Below, one piece after another: positions 1 to 10,762 of a DNA stretch of 64,000 nucleotides. Origin of the DNA: Undibacterium sp. (lineage in GTDB: Bacteria; Pseudomonadota; Gammaproteobacteria; Burkholderiales; Burkholderiaceae_D); the NCBI GenBank assembly GCA_030645915.1, contig JAUSNO010000017.1, forward strand, positions 288,919-352,918, read 5' to 3'. Under the pieces are notes generated by a model. That model searched no databases. It was given only the letters and a program-made list of their open reading frames with translations, and was not told where the DNA came from. The position numbers were made by a program, and so were the translations under genes. The number at the start of each line of letters is the position of its first letter. The stretch's first letter is position 1.

Positions 1-1
1 C

Positions 2-1132
2 ATCTCTTTGGTGGCGCTGGCCAGCGGTATTTTAAATACCTGGCGTGAGTTCAAGATACCGGCATTTACGCCTGTCTTGTTAAACCTTTCTTCCATCGCT
101 GCTTCGCTGTTCCTGGCGCCACATCTGGCGCAGCCAATTTATGCGCTGGCGATTGCGGTTTTTGTCGGCGGTGTCTTGCAGATGTTGATACAGGTGCCTG
201 CTCTGGTGAAGATTGGCATGCTGCCTAGCGTGCAATTTAATCCTATGTTTGCATTGCGTGATCCTGGCGTGGTGCGCGTGTTGCGCCAAATGGGGCCGGC
301 GGTACTGGCCGTGTCAGCCACGCAAATCAGTATTCTGATCAACTCGACCTGGGCTTCCCATATGCCCGATGGCAGCATGTCCTGGCTGACATCGGCTGAT
401 AGGCTGATGGAGTTTCCTACCGCTTTATTGGGTGTGGCTTTGGGCACGGTATTGCTGCCTAGCCTGGCCAAGGCAAATTATGATGCGGACACCTCGGAAT
501 ATTCATCTTTGCTGGACTGGGGCTTGCGTCTGACTTGTCTGCTGGCGATGCCGGCAGCAGTAGCCCTGGCGACGCTGCCGGAGGCATTGACCGCGACCCT
601 GTTTCATAACGGTAAGTTCGATGCGCATGCGGTGGCGATGACGGGGCAGGCCGTCACGGCGTATGGCGTAGGCTTGGTCGGTTTGATCTTCGTGAAAATT
701 CTGGCGCCAGGTTTTTATGCCAAACAGGATATTAAAACCCCGGTAAAAATAGCCATCATCGTACTGCTGGCGACGCAATTGATGAATTTGCCTTTCGTGC
801 ATTATTTCAAGCATGCCGGCCTGGCATTGTCGGTCGGTCTGGGTGCCTGCGTGAATGCCGCGATGTTGTATCGTGGCTTGCGTCGGCGCGGTATTTACGT
901 GCCGGAAAAAGGCTGGCTGTCGTTCTTGCTGAAATTGGCTGCGGCGCTGACCCTGATGGCAGGCGTTGCGCTGACCTTGTCTGCTCAGGTTGACTGGATA
1001 GGCTTGAAGAGCGACAAGTTGATGCGTGTAGCCATGTTGGGTGGAATTATCGTCGCCTGCATCTTCACCTATTTTTCTGCGCTGCTGATGATGGGCTTTC
1101 GCGTGCGCGATTTCCGTAAGGCAGTGCGCTGA
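2..1132 (+). CDS. murJ: Lipid II flippase MurJ (MviN family), 3' part
   Basis: C-terminal portion of the MurJ/MviN flippase, which moves lipid II across the inner membrane for peptidoglycan synthesis. The frame is open from base 2, so the true start lies before the window. About 376 of the roughly 510-530 residues usual for the family are present. The visible part has many hydrophobic membrane segments and the family-typical stretch LMEFPTALLGVALGTVLLP, followed by the conserved segment around FYAKQDIKTPVKIA. It ends in a strong hairpin terminator shared with the convergent uup gene. The identification is from family recognition and is firm. Confidence 0.93.
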   Translation: MSLVALASGILNTWREFKIPAFTPVLLNLSSIAASLFLAPHLAQPIYALAIAVFVGGVLQMLIQVPALVKIGMLPSVQFNPMFALRDPGVVRVLRQMGPAVLAVSATQISILINSTWASHMPDGSMSWLTSADRLMEFPTALLGVALGTVLLPSLAKANYDADTSEYSSLLDWGLRLTCLLAMPAAVALATLPEALTATLFHNGKFDAHAVAMTGQAVTAYGVGLVGLIFVKILAPGFYAKQDIKTPVKIAIIVLLATQLMNLPFVHYFKHAGLALSVGLGACVNAAMLYRGLRRRGIYVPEKGWLSFLLKLAAALTLMAGVALTLSAQVDWIGLKSDKLMRVAMLGGIIVACIFTYFSALLMMGFRVRDFRKAVR

Positions 1133-1150
1133 CGCATGAGCAAACCATAT

Positions 1151-1190
1151 AAAAAAAAGAGGAACCTAGCAGCCTAGGTTCCTCTTTTTT
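1151..1190. terminator. Bidirectional Rho-independent terminator (murJ / uup side)
   Basis: A perfect 11-bp stem (GAGGAACCTAG / CTAGGTTCCTC) with a 4-nt loop, with an A-run before and a T-run after. It can therefore work for murJ on the plus strand and on the minus strand as well. Confidence 0.9.
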
Positions 1191-1224
1191 ATTTGTATCA
1201 ATCAAAAAATGAAATAGTGGCACT

Positions 1225-1296
1225 GCCAGCACGCACTATCCATGCGCCTTTCAAGCCGATTTGGCCTGCAAGCCGCATGGGCATTGCGTGATAGGG
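1225..1296. repeat. Dispersed palindromic intergenic element, copy A
   Basis: Imperfect palindrome with left arm CCAGCACGCACTATCCATGCG and a right arm around CGCATGGGCATTGCGTG, with an inner hairpin around AAGCC/GGC. One of eight related copies in the window. It lies between convergent murJ and uup. Confidence 0.85.
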
Positions 1297-1313
1297 CACC
1301 TCGATTTCAAAAT

Positions 1314-3209
1314 TCAACCGCCCATCAATTCCCATTTTTCCATCGCTGCCAGCAACAAATCATCCAGCTCGGCGAAGCGTTCGTTCATTTTTTTAATGTC
1401 GTCGGCTTTGCTTTTTTTGTATAGATCCTGGTCGGCCAGCCGGTCAGAGATGGTTTTTTGCTCCTCTTCCATTTTGGCGATCAGTCCTGGCAATTCGTCG
1501 AACTCTTTTTGTTCCTTGTAGCTGAGTTTTTTCTGCTTGACTACCGCTGGTGCGGCAGCGGCAGCAGCTTTTTGCTCAGTTTTACCTATTGCATTTTTGC
1601 TTGGTGCCGGGGCAGCGGTGCGGTATTTTTCCCAATCGGAGTAGCCGCCGACGTATTCTTTCCAGTTGCCTTCACCTTCAGATGCGATGACCTGGGTGAC
1701 GACGTTGTCGAGGAAGGTTCTGTCATGGCTAACCAGAAACACGGTGCCGTCGTAGTTTTCGAGTAATTCTTCGAGCAATTCCAGCGTCTCGATATCGAGA
1801 TCATTGGTCGGCTCATCGAGCACCAGGACATTGGCTGGCTTGGCGAACAGGCGTGCCAGCAACAGGCGGTTACGTTCGCCACCGGATAGCGATTTGACTG
1901 GTGAGCGTGCGCGTTCCGGCGCGAACAGGAAATCGCCCAGATACGACATCACGTGCTTGCGCTGGCCGTTGATTTCTACCCAATCGCTACCCGGCGCGAT
2001 GGTTTCCATCAGGCTGTCTTCGTCATTGAGTTGACTACGCATCTGATCAAAGTAAGCGATCTGCAACTTGGTGCCTTGCTTGATGGTGCCGCTGTCTGGC
2101 ATATCCTGACCCAGGATGAGTTTGAGCAAGGTGGTTTTGCCGGCACCGTTTTGGCCGATCAAACCGATCTTGTCGCCGCGCATGATGATGCTGGAGAAGT
2201 CGTTGATGATCTTTTTCTCGCCAAAGCTCTTGAAGACGTTTTCCAGCTCGGCGACGATCTTGCCGGAGCGTTCGCCCGTCGTTACGTCCAGGCGAACCTG
2301 GCCTTGCTGGTCGCGGCGTGCACTGCGTTCTACGCGTAGATGTTCCAGACGTTTGACACGGCCTTCATCGCGTACACGGCGTGCCTTGACGCCCTTGCGG
2401 ATCCAGATTTCTTCCTGCGCCAGAAATTTATCAAATTTGGCCGCTTCGACTTCTTCCACTTCCAGCTGTTCTTCCTTGCGGATCTGGTAAGTGCTGAAAT
2501 TGCCCGGGAAAGAAGTGATCTTGCCGCGGTCGAGTTCGATGATGCGGGTAGTGACATTGTCGAGGAAACTACGATCATGGGTAATGAACAGCACGCTGCC
2601 TTTGAAATCACGCAGCAGACCTTCGAGCCATAAAATGGAAGAAAAATCCAGATGGTTAGTCGGCTCATCGAGCAGCAAGACATCGGGCGCGCTGACCAGT
2701 GCGCAAGCCAACGCCACGCGCTTTTTCATACCGCCAGAGAGCGTACTCATCAGCGAATCTTTGGCAAGGTTGAGTTTGTCTAGCGTGGTCTCTACCGTGT
2801 TGTTCAGGTTCCAGGCATCAGCAGCATCGATCTGCACCTGGATGTCATGCATGCGTTCCATCAGCGCATCGTCATTGTCGCCACCAAACTGACCAGTGAT
2901 GGCTTCATATTCCCGCAGCAGTGCAGGCATTTCACCTAAACCGGACGCTACCGCATCAAATACGCTGAGGTTGGGATCAAACTGCGGCTCTTGTTCAACG
3001 TAGGCAATTTTGATGCCTTGTTGCATGACGAGTAAGCCATCATCGAGCTTGAAATTGCCTGCGATAATTTTTAATAGCGAAGACTTGCCCGTGCCGTTAC
3101 GGCCAATCAAGCCGACGCGCTCTGATGTCTCTAAGGAAAATTCTGCGTGATCCAGCAGGGCGACGTGCCCGAATGCTAACTGGGCGTTACTGAGGGAAAT
3201 GACTGCCAT
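1314..3209 (-). CDS. uup: ABC-F family ATPase Uup
   Basis: Cytoplasmic ABC-F ATPase of 631 residues with two ATP-binding domains in one chain and no membrane segments. The first domain has Walker A GRNGTGKSS (residues 36-44), signature LSGGMKKR and Walker B LLLDEPTNHLD. The second has GQNGAGKTT, LSGGERNR and LVLDEPTNDLD. The lysine/glutamate-rich C-terminal coiled coil (KLSYKEQKEFDELPGLIAKM onward) is the DNA-binding tail that separates Uup from the other ABC-F proteins. Uup is linked to ribosome function and to suppression of precise transposon excision. The ATG at 3209 is preferred over a start 21 codons upstream because it begins the conserved domain. Confidence 0.93.
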   Translation of the reverse strand: MAVISLSNAQLAFGHVALLDHAEFSLETSERVGLIGRNGTGKSSLLKIIAGNFKLDDGLLVMQQGIKIAYVEQEPQFDPNLSVFDAVASGLGEMPALLREYEAITGQFGGDNDDALMERMHDIQVQIDAADAWNLNNTVETTLDKLNLAKDSLMSTLSGGMKKRVALACALVSAPDVLLLDEPTNHLDFSSILWLEGLLRDFKGSVLFITHDRSFLDNVTTRIIELDRGKITSFPGNFSTYQIRKEEQLEVEEVEAAKFDKFLAQEEIWIRKGVKARRVRDEGRVKRLEHLRVERSARRDQQGQVRLDVTTGERSGKIVAELENVFKSFGEKKIINDFSSIIMRGDKIGLIGQNGAGKTTLLKLILGQDMPDSGTIKQGTKLQIAYFDQMRSQLNDEDSLMETIAPGSDWVEINGQRKHVMSYLGDFLFAPERARSPVKSLSGGERNRLLLARLFAKPANVLVLDEPTNDLDIETLELLEELLENYDGTVFLVSHDRTFLDNVVTQVIASEGEGNWKEYVGGYSDWEKYRTAAPAPSKNAIGKTEQKAAAAAAPAVVKQKKLSYKEQKEFDELPGLIAKMEEEQKTISDRLADQDLYKKSKADDIKKMNERFAELDDLLLAAMEKWELMGG

Positions 3210-3355
3210 AAATACTTCTGTAGGGCTAAAAAGAGCCGATGCGGGGTAAATAAAAGCAGTATTGTACGCCACTGCCCCTGTAATTTGATTGTTAGCCTTC
3301 GCTCAGGTAAGATAGTGGGCTTCACTGGAAATGCGTGTTTGTCATTTCTTAGCGT

Positions 3356-3430
3356 CTCTCCGTAGCACAATGGATAGTGCACATGCCTCCTAAGCGTGGG
3401 ATACAAGTTCGATTCTTGTCGGAGGGACCA
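3356..3430 (+). tRNA. tRNA-Arg (anticodon CCU)
   Basis: A complete 75-nt cloverleaf. The acceptor stem is CTCTCCG/CGGAGGG with one G-U pair, the D stem is GCAC/GTGC, the anticodon stem is CATGC/GCGTG with loop CTCCTAA, and the T arm is ACAAG TTCGATT CTTGT. The CCA end is encoded. Anticodon CCT reads AGG codons. Confidence 0.95.
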
Positions 3431-3460
3431 AATTTATATCCATAAAAGTTCGTGCATGAG

Positions 3461-3492
3461 CCCCTTGATTTTTATTAAGCAAGGGGTTTTTT
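3461..3492 (+). terminator. Terminator after tRNA-Arg
   Basis: Stem CCCCTTG/CAAGGGG with a 12-nt loop and a run of six T, 30 bases after the tRNA end. Confidence 0.8.
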
Positions 3493-3728
3493 ATTGCCCG
3501 TTATTTTCCTCCGCGCGGTCAGCACCGCGAAAAACGCTGGCTTTGCTTGTGAAAACGCAAAGCGCTGATCATCGAAATGCCTGAATATTTCTACGCAAAT
3601 AAGATCGCTAACGTTGCGATTTTTGAATGGAGCCGGGTAGCGTTCTCTGCGTCATTACTCCTCGCTCTACACTTCTGGTAAATGGATCGATGGACACTTA
3701 TTTTTTTAACGGTAATAGGTTGTTAGGC

Positions 3729-4991
<1,263 letters not shown>

Positions 4992-5162
4992 GAACCGGGC
5001 GGTGGTTTGCGTGGAAAAAACGTAACAGAGAGCCGGAAAAATATTCACTTAACCCTATCCAACTGAGGAATCTAGGATAATAGGCAGCTAAACTGCACAA
5101 AAATCGAATTGATCTCGCATCGCTATTCGACTTATTGCATCTGCCGATTTCCAGGAGCCTTT

Positions 5163-5780
5163 ATGTTTGGCATCATCAATTACCTCAGCTTTGTTCTAAC
5201 CGTGCTGTTATTTCTTGCCATTCCTGGCCCTGGCTTACTTGGTATTGTGGCTGCCGCTGGCAAAGACGGCCGGCGCGCTGGTTTTGCCAGCACCATGGGG
5301 GTAGTCGTAGGGGATTGGGTGCATATGCTGTTAGCGGGCTTAGGCGTGGCAGCCCTATTGCAGGCGAATCCTGTTGTGTTCAAGGCGATACAGTATGTCG
5401 GCGCCGCTTACCTGATTTATCTGGGGGTTGGTCTGCTGCGGGTTAAGCCAGCATTGGCGGCGCCAACTGCCGAACCTACACAACGAGGCGAACATTTTCG
5501 CCGTTTGTTTTTTATTACGCTGATGAACCCGAAAGCGATCGTGTTCTACATGGCTTTTTTTCCGTTATTTATCAATCCTGAACAACACCACGGCGTATGG
5601 ACCTTATTGGCTATGGCGGTAACAATTAGCTCACTGACGATACTGTTTTGTTTTGCGGTTGTTTTGCTGGTGAATGTGATTACGCAACGCTTGAAGCGCA
5701 GCGTAACCATTTCTAAAGTCGCGCATCGTATTGCGGGTGTGACACTGATCGCCTTTGGCGTTAAATTGACGGCAAACTGA
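5163..5780 (+). CDS. LysE/RhtB family amino-acid exporter
   Basis: Inner-membrane exporter of 205 residues, the usual size for LysE/RhtB proteins. The family signature is at the N terminus (FLAIPGPGLLGIVAAAGKDGRRAG), and about six hydrophobic segments can be seen. The conserved LMNPKAIVFYMAFFPLF segment is at the middle. The ATG at 5163 follows the ribosome-binding site CCAGGAG and is preferred over an upstream start at 5109, which would add 18 non-conserved residues. The family exports amino acids such as homoserine, threonine or lysine; the substrate here cannot be told from sequence. Confidence 0.88.
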   Translation: MFGIINYLSFVLTVLLFLAIPGPGLLGIVAAAGKDGRRAGFASTMGVVVGDWVHMLLAGLGVAALLQANPVVFKAIQYVGAAYLIYLGVGLLRVKPALAAPTAEPTQRGEHFRRLFFITLMNPKAIVFYMAFFPLFINPEQHHGVWTLLAMAVTISSLTILFCFAVVLLVNVITQRLKRSVTISKVAHRIAGVTLIAFGVKLTAN

Positions 5781-5839
5781 TCTGAAAATTACGTTGTTGG
5801 TACCCTTAATTATTTCTACATCATTCAAGAAAGAGAAAA

Positions 5840-7015
5840 ATGGCAAAAGCATCATTTCAATGGGACGATCCTCTCTTGTTGTCATCGCAGTTAAGCGATG
5901 AAGAGCGTATGGTGCAAGAGGCTGCGCGCGTGTATTGTGAAGAGAAACTGGCACCCAGAGTGCTGGATGCTTTCCGTCATGAGAGAACTGATCCGACTAT
6001 TTTTCGTGAGATGGGTGAGCTAGGTTTACTCGGTTCGATGATCCCGACGCAATATGGTGGTGCAGGTCTCAATTATGTTTGTTACGGCCTGGTGGCGCGC
6101 GAAGTTGAGCGCATTGATTCTGGCTATCGCTCCATGATGAGCGTACAAACATCACTGGTGATGGTGCCTATCAATGAATTCGGTAGCGAAGCGCAAAAGC
6201 AGAAATATCTACCGAAACTGGCGACCGGCGAGTGGATAGGCTGTTTCGGTTTGACTGAACCTGATCATGGGTCCGATCCGGGCAGCATGGTGACGCGTGC
6301 CAACACCGTGGATGGCGGTTATAGCTTGAGCGGCGCAAAAATGTGGATCACCAATAGCCCGATCGCCGATGTGTTTGTGGTCTGGGCAAAAACGGATGAT
6401 GGCCGTATTCGCGGTTTTATTCTGGAAAAAGGCTGGGAAGGTTTGACCGCGCCAGCTATACACGGCAAGGTCGGATTGCGTGCCTCGGTCACTGGTGAAA
6501 TCGTGATGAATGAAGTGTTCGTGCCTGAAGAGAATATGTTGCCCCATGTGGAAGGTTTGAAGGGCCCGTTCACCTGCCTTAACTCGGCGCGCTTCGGCAT
6601 CGCCTGGGGAGCGCTTGGTGCGGCTGAGTTTTGCTGGCATACGGCACGCCAATACACCATGGACCGCATGCAGTTCGGTCGCCCGCTTGCGGCAAACCAG
6701 CTGATACAGAAGAAGCTGGCGGATATGCAGACCGAGATCACCATGGCGCTGCAAGGCTGCCTGCGTCTGGGACGCATGAAGGATGAGGGCACCGCATCGG
6801 TAGAGATTACCTCGATCATGAAACGCAATTCGTGCGGTAAATCACTGGACATCGCCCGCATGGCGCGCGATATGTTGGGCGGCAATGGTATTTCCGATGA
6901 GTTTGGCATTGCACGTCATCTGGTCAACCTGGAAGTGGTGAATACCTACGAAGGCACGCATGATATTCATGCCTTGATTCTTGGCCGTGCGCAGACCGGG
7001 ATTGCGGCGTTTTAA
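5840..7015 (+). CDS. gcdH: Glutaryl-CoA dehydrogenase
   Basis: FAD-dependent acyl-CoA dehydrogenase of 391 residues that converts glutaryl-CoA to crotonyl-CoA and CO2 in lysine and tryptophan breakdown. The N-terminal segment FQWDDPLLL, the FAD/substrate segment [15 protein letters not shown] and the C-terminal YEGTHDIH, with the expected catalytic base Glu near residue 371, match GcdH more closely than other acyl-CoA dehydrogenases. The gene follows the LysE exporter by 59 bases and has a purine-rich ribosome-binding site (AAGAAAGAG). A role in lysine catabolism beside a possible lysine exporter is suggestive but not shown. Confidence 0.92.
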   Translation: MAKASFQWDDPLLLSSQLSDEERMVQEAARVYCEEKLAPRVLDAFRHERTDPTIFREMGELGLLGSMIPTQYGGAGLNYVCYGLVAREVERIDSGYRSMMSVQTSLVMVPINEFGSEAQKQKYLPKLATGEWIGCFGLTEPDHGSDPGSMVTRANTVDGGYSLSGAKMWITNSPIADVFVVWAKTDDGRIRGFILEKGWEGLTAPAIHGKVGLRASVTGEIVMNEVFVPEENMLPHVEGLKGPFTCLNSARFGIAWGALGAAEFCWHTARQYTMDRMQFGRPLAANQLIQKKLADMQTEITMALQGCLRLGRMKDEGTASVEITSIMKRNSCGKSLDIARMARDMLGGNGISDEFGIARHLVNLEVVNTYEGTHDIHALILGRAQTGIAAF

Positions 7016-7115
7016 ATCCAGGAAGGGTGGTGCTGCCCCTGGGAGCCAGCGTCATTGAGCGGGTATAATGATGCCGTTTTGTGCCGCAGCACAGCCTTCT
7101 TTGCATAGGATTATC

Positions 7116-7934
7116 GTGACTTTTATCCAAAAACTTTCTGCCGCTTGGGCCAGCAATAATTCTCTGCTGTGTGTCGGGCTTGATCCTGATATAGGCAAAC
7201 TTCCTGCCGAGTTGGCGCAGCAACCCGATGCCATTTTTACGTTTTGCAAAGCCATCATCGATGCCACAGCGGATCTGGCATGTTCATTCAAACCGCAAAT
7301 TGCCTACTTCGCTGCCATCCGCGCCGAAGATCAGTTAGAGGATATTTGCCGTTATATCAAAACCACTTATCCCGCCATTCCCATCATTCTCGATGCCAAA
7401 CGCGGCGATATTGGCGCCACCGCCGAACAATATGCGCGTGAAGCCTTTGAGCGTTACGACGCCGATGCCGTGACGGTCAATCCTTACATGGGTTTTGATT
7501 CCGTTGCGCCATATTTGGAATGGAAAGATCGCGGTGCCATCGTCCTGTGTCGTACCTCGAATGCCGGCGGCTCGGATCTGCAGTTTTTAAATGTCGATGG
7601 CAAACCCCTGTATCAGCATGTGGCACAACTGGTGGCCGAGAAATGGAATACCAATGGTCAATGTTCACTGGTCGTAGGCGCAACGTTTCCGCAAGAACTG
7701 GCGCAAGTGCGCGGCATCATAGGCGATATGCCGCTGCTAGTCCCTGGCATTGGTGCACAAGGCGGCGATATTGCCGCGACAGTTGCCGCAGGTAAAACCG
7801 CCGATGGCAATGGCATGATGATTAATTCTTCGCGGGCGATTTTGTACGCCAAGCAGGTAGATGGCGAGCACTTTAGCCAGTCGGCGCGCCGGGTTGCATT
7901 AGAAACCCGTGATGCGATTAATGCCTGTCGTTAA
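7116..7934 (+). CDS. pyrF: Orotidine 5'-phosphate decarboxylase
   Basis: Catalyses the last step of UMP synthesis. The protein has 272 residues and is of the longer PyrF type. The active-site segment [15 protein letters not shown] contains the Asp-x-Lys and Asp residues of the decarboxylase. The substrate loop LCVGLDPD is at the start and PGIGAQGGD near the end. The GTG at 7116, with AGGA a few bases before it, begins the conserved region. An ATG-initiated frame 48 bases upstream would add an unlikely leader. A strong terminator follows. Confidence 0.93.
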   Translation: MTFIQKLSAAWASNNSLLCVGLDPDIGKLPAELAQQPDAIFTFCKAIIDATADLACSFKPQIAYFAAIRAEDQLEDICRYIKTTYPAIPIILDAKRGDIGATAEQYAREAFERYDADAVTVNPYMGFDSVAPYLEWKDRGAIVLCRTSNAGGSDLQFLNVDGKPLYQHVAQLVAEKWNTNGQCSLVVGATFPQELAQVRGIIGDMPLLVPGIGAQGGDIAATVAAGKTADGNGMMINSSRAILYAKQVDGEHFSQSARRVALETRDAINACR

Positions 7935-7951
7935 TCGACAGTTAAATAAGT

Positions 7952-7982
7952 AAAAAAGGGAGACGTTGCGTCTCCCTTTTTT
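7952..7982. terminator. Bidirectional terminator between pyrF and the EF-hand gene
   Basis: AAAAAAGGGAGACG/CGTCTCCCTTTTTT hairpin with a 3-nt loop. The A- and T-runs on both sides fit the two convergent genes. Confidence 0.92.
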
Positions 7983-8012
7983 ATTGGTGACCAGACGATG
8001 AAGCATGCCTAT

Positions 8013-8807
8013 TTAGGCGCTCACCGAGATGCTGCTTGCATTTGGTTTATTATCAGACTGGAAGGGATCCGCATACGCTTGAAGTAATTGCATGACTTTC
8101 TTAAACAAGGCAGCATCGGTGTTGCTGGCCGAATCTGAATTGCTATCGGCCGATGCCGAACTTGAGCTTGCATTGACACTGCTCGCGCTGCTGGTAGTGG
8201 CGGTCGCCGCAGCTGCGCTTTTTTCTATATAGGCCAGGGTTTCTTTCAGCGAAACCTTGCCATCCTGATTGGTGTCGGCGGCTTCAAAATTTTCCGCTAC
8301 AGTGCTTAGATTGGCTCCTGCAACACTATCGGTTTTGCTGACGTCACTTGCCATACTTGATAATTGATTTTGGCTGACACCGTCGCCCTGATCGCCGTCT
8401 ACCGGCGGTGGCGGCGGACCATTGGCACCTTGAGGACCTTGTGTTCCCGTTGCATCTGTCGTGCGGCGCGCGTTGAATTGTGATTCAAGTGCGTCGCTTA
8501 AGTTTTTCAGGCCGGTACTAAATTCACTTTTGGTGACTTTGCCGTCGCTATCACTATCGAGTTTTTTGAAAAGTGCACCTGCACTAGCGTTAGTATCCGT
8601 ATTGGTGGATGAGGTTGCACTAGTGCCAGAATTAATCTTGCTAAAGGCCGATTCCAGATCGGCGATTTCCAGATAGCCTTGACTCTTGGTATCAAGTTTT
8701 GAAAAAACACTGTCTGCAATTTTTGAAGGGTCAGGACGCTGTTTGTGTACGCTGCCGGCAGAATTACTGTAGGCAGACGAACTGCCGATACTTCCGATTG
8801 AACTCAT
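8013..8807 (-). CDS. EF-hand calcium-binding protein
   Basis: A Ser/Ala-rich protein of 264 residues with two canonical 12-residue EF-hand loops, at residues 84-95 (DSDSDGKVTKSE) and 178-189 (DTNQDGKVSLKE). A weaker loop at 39-50 lacks some ligands. A proline run (PPPPP) near residue 131 separates the halves. No signal peptide is evident. The start has a good ribosome-binding site (GTGGGAG). It lies downstream of, and in the same direction as, a response-regulator/histidine-kinase pair, 116 bases away, so it may be controlled or read with them. Calcium binding is expected from the motifs; the physiological role is unknown. Confidence 0.8.
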   Translation of the reverse strand: MSSIGSIGSSSAYSNSAGSVHKQRPDPSKIADSVFSKLDTKSQGYLEIADLESAFSKINSGTSATSSTNTDTNASAGALFKKLDSDSDGKVTKSEFSTGLKNLSDALESQFNARRTTDATGTQGPQGANGPPPPPVDGDQGDGVSQNQLSSMASDVSKTDSVAGANLSTVAENFEAADTNQDGKVSLKETLAYIEKSAAAATATTSSASSVNASSSSASADSNSDSASNTDAALFKKVMQLLQAYADPFQSDNKPNASSISVSA

Positions 8808-8923
8808 GATGTCACTCCCACTTGGTTGATAACGCTGCGAAATTGTCCGCCGTTATCAGTTTCATCGAGTGATGTTGCGTGCTTGTGTCAGGTTTGTATC
8901 AAGTTTGACATATTTGAACATGT

Positions 8924-10039
8924 CTATAAAGACGGCAAGGTCGGCTGAGCCTGGCCGCTTCTGGGAAGCGTGATCTGAGCGGTAAGGCCTTTACCTGTCT
9001 CATGATTAAAAAGAATGAGTTCGCCTGCATGCTGGCGAACGATTTCCCTGGCAATACTCAGACCCAAGCCGACACCGCCGCTATTTTTATTGCGCGAGGA
9101 GGATAAGCGGTAAAACGGTTCAAAAACCTGCTGCAAGGCGTCCTCTGGTATACCTGGCCCTTCATCGCAGATACGGATGACTAATTGTTCCGTGCTGTCG
9201 TAAAGACTTAGCTGCGCGCTTGTTCCATAGTTGATCGCATTTTCTATCAGATTGCTGATGCAACGTCGCAAATCAGAAGGTATCGCCATGATTGCCATCG
9301 CGCTGCCAGACAACGTGACATTTTTACCTTGTTCTTTTGCATCGTCGACCAAGGCTTCCAGTAATGCCTGAATATCCAGTACCTGCCCAAGCTGGTTTAG
9401 TTGGTCTTGCTGGCCATTGTTGCGTAGATAATCGAGTGTAGCGTCCAGCATGCAGCGCATTTCTTCTATGTCTTGCTGTAATTTTATTTTGTTTTCATCG
9501 TCGTCCAAATGCTCAATCCTCAGATACATGCGGGTGAGCGGTGTGCGCAAATCATGGGAAACCGAGGCCAGAAATCTACCTCGCTCCTCAAGTTGAGCGT
9601 TAATTTTTTGTTGCATCTTATTGAAAACCTGCGCTGCCTGCCTTACTTCGGCAGGACCACTTTCTGCCAGTGCAGGAGCGCTCAACTTATCGCCAATCTG
9701 GCTGGCTGCACGGGCTAATCCTTGTATCGGTTTTGCCAGACTGCGAGATCCCCACCACGCGGCCATCGTCAGTATCAAAAATTGCAATATCATGCTGACC
9801 AGAAAACCCAGGAAAGGGCCCGATACCACACTATCATCGTGAGGTGGTGGCGGTAGCTGATTGCCATTGGCCGCGAAAATTTGTGCAGCTTCATGCAGAT
9901 GTGGCGGGGGATGCGGCGGTAAATGTTCGCTTAAAAACATCCATAACAAAATAGAAGTCATGACATGGCTGACGATCACAGCAGCGATTGCCAGGCCAAA
10001 TAATCGCGTGAAAATCGTGTCAGAAAAAATAGCCTTCAT
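8924..10039 (-). CDS. Membrane sensor histidine kinase with a His/Pro-rich periplasmic loop
   Basis: Histidine kinase of 371 residues. Transmembrane segments at about 13-36 and 75-97 enclose a short periplasmic loop rich in His and Pro (HLPPHPPPHLHE near 39-50, then PPPPHDD). A HAMP domain follows, then the phospho-accepting His162 in SHDLRTPLTR, the N box (ENAINYG), and ATP-binding boxes DEGPGIP and GVGLGLSIAREIV. Its start overlaps the end of the response-regulator gene by 4 bases, so the two are translationally coupled. The loop composition suggests metal sensing, which is inference. Confidence 0.9.
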   Translation of the reverse strand: MKAIFSDTIFTRLFGLAIAAVIVSHVMTSILLWMFLSEHLPPHPPPHLHEAAQIFAANGNQLPPPPHDDSVVSGPFLGFLVSMILQFLILTMAAWWGSRSLAKPIQGLARAASQIGDKLSAPALAESGPAEVRQAAQVFNKMQQKINAQLEERGRFLASVSHDLRTPLTRMYLRIEHLDDDENKIKLQQDIEEMRCMLDATLDYLRNNGQQDQLNQLGQVLDIQALLEALVDDAKEQGKNVTLSGSAMAIMAIPSDLRRCISNLIENAINYGTSAQLSLYDSTEQLVIRICDEGPGIPEDALQQVFEPFYRLSSSRNKNSGGVGLGLSIAREIVRQHAGELILFNHETGKGLTAQITLPRSGQAQPTLPSL

Positions 10040-10761
10040 CCCTGCACCGAGAACATATAACCTTCACCGCGGACCGTTTTTAACATCGTAGGATGACGCG
10101 GGTCATCGTCTAATTTTTGACGTAAACGAGAAACCAGCAAATCGATACTACGATCAAACACATCGGTAGATCTGCCCCGCGCGATATTGAGCAATTGGTC
10201 GCGGCTAAGTACCTGGCCTGGTCGTTCAATAAACGCGATCAATAAGCGAAATTCTGCATTTGATAAAGGGATTACGGTGTTTTGTGGCGTCGTTAGTTGA
10301 CGGCTATGGCAATTGAGCCGCCTTTGATTGAAGATGATTTCTTTCTCTGGGTGAACTTGGGTTGCGTGCGGTTGCGTAGTGTGACGGCGCAGGACAGTAT
10401 GGATGCGGGCCACCAGCTCGCGTGCATCAAAAGGTTTCACCACATAGTCATCAGCACCCATTTCAAGGCCAGTGATTTTATCGGCAAGCTCACCACGCGC
10501 TGTCAGCATCAATATCGGAATGTGACTGTTAGTCACGTTGCCACGCAGTGCGCGCAACAGCGACAAACCGTCTTCGTCCGGCAACATCAGATCGAGTAAG
10601 ATGATATCAACATGTGCCACCGCCAGATGTTGCCGCATCGCCTTGCCATCGGTGACGGCAAGGCAAGATATATTAAATTTTTTTAAGTAACGAACCAGCA
10701 GGTCGCCGATCTCTACATCATCATCTACCAATAATGCATAGATAGGTTTGTCTGTCGTCAA
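10036..10761 (-). CDS. OmpR-family response regulator
   Basis: DNA-binding response regulator of 241 residues. The receiver domain has the acidic pocket DDD near residue 13, the predicted phosphorylation site Asp57 (LLDLMLPDEDG) and the conserved Lys in VVKPFD. The C-terminal winged helix contains FDRSIDLLVSRLRQKLDDD and TVRGEGYMF, diagnostic of the OmpR/PhoB class. The partner kinase follows with a 4-base overlap, and pncC ends 1 base upstream, so the genes are probably cotranscribed. Confidence 0.93.
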   Translation of the reverse strand: MTTDKPIYALLVDDDVEIGDLLVRYLKKFNISCLAVTDGKAMRQHLAVAHVDIILLDLMLPDEDGLSLLRALRGNVTNSHIPILMLTARGELADKITGLEMGADDYVVKPFDARELVARIHTVLRRHTTQPHATQVHPEKEIIFNQRRLNCHSRQLTTPQNTVIPLSNAEFRLLIAFIERPGQVLSRDQLLNIARGRSTDVFDRSIDLLVSRLRQKLDDDPRHPTMLKTVRGEGYMFSVQG

Positions 10762-10762
10762 C

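Noticed and set aside
1225..1296. Calling the palindromic elements ordinary terminators
   Set aside because: They lack T-runs. Several lie next to an additional clear terminator, and one lies between divergent genes.
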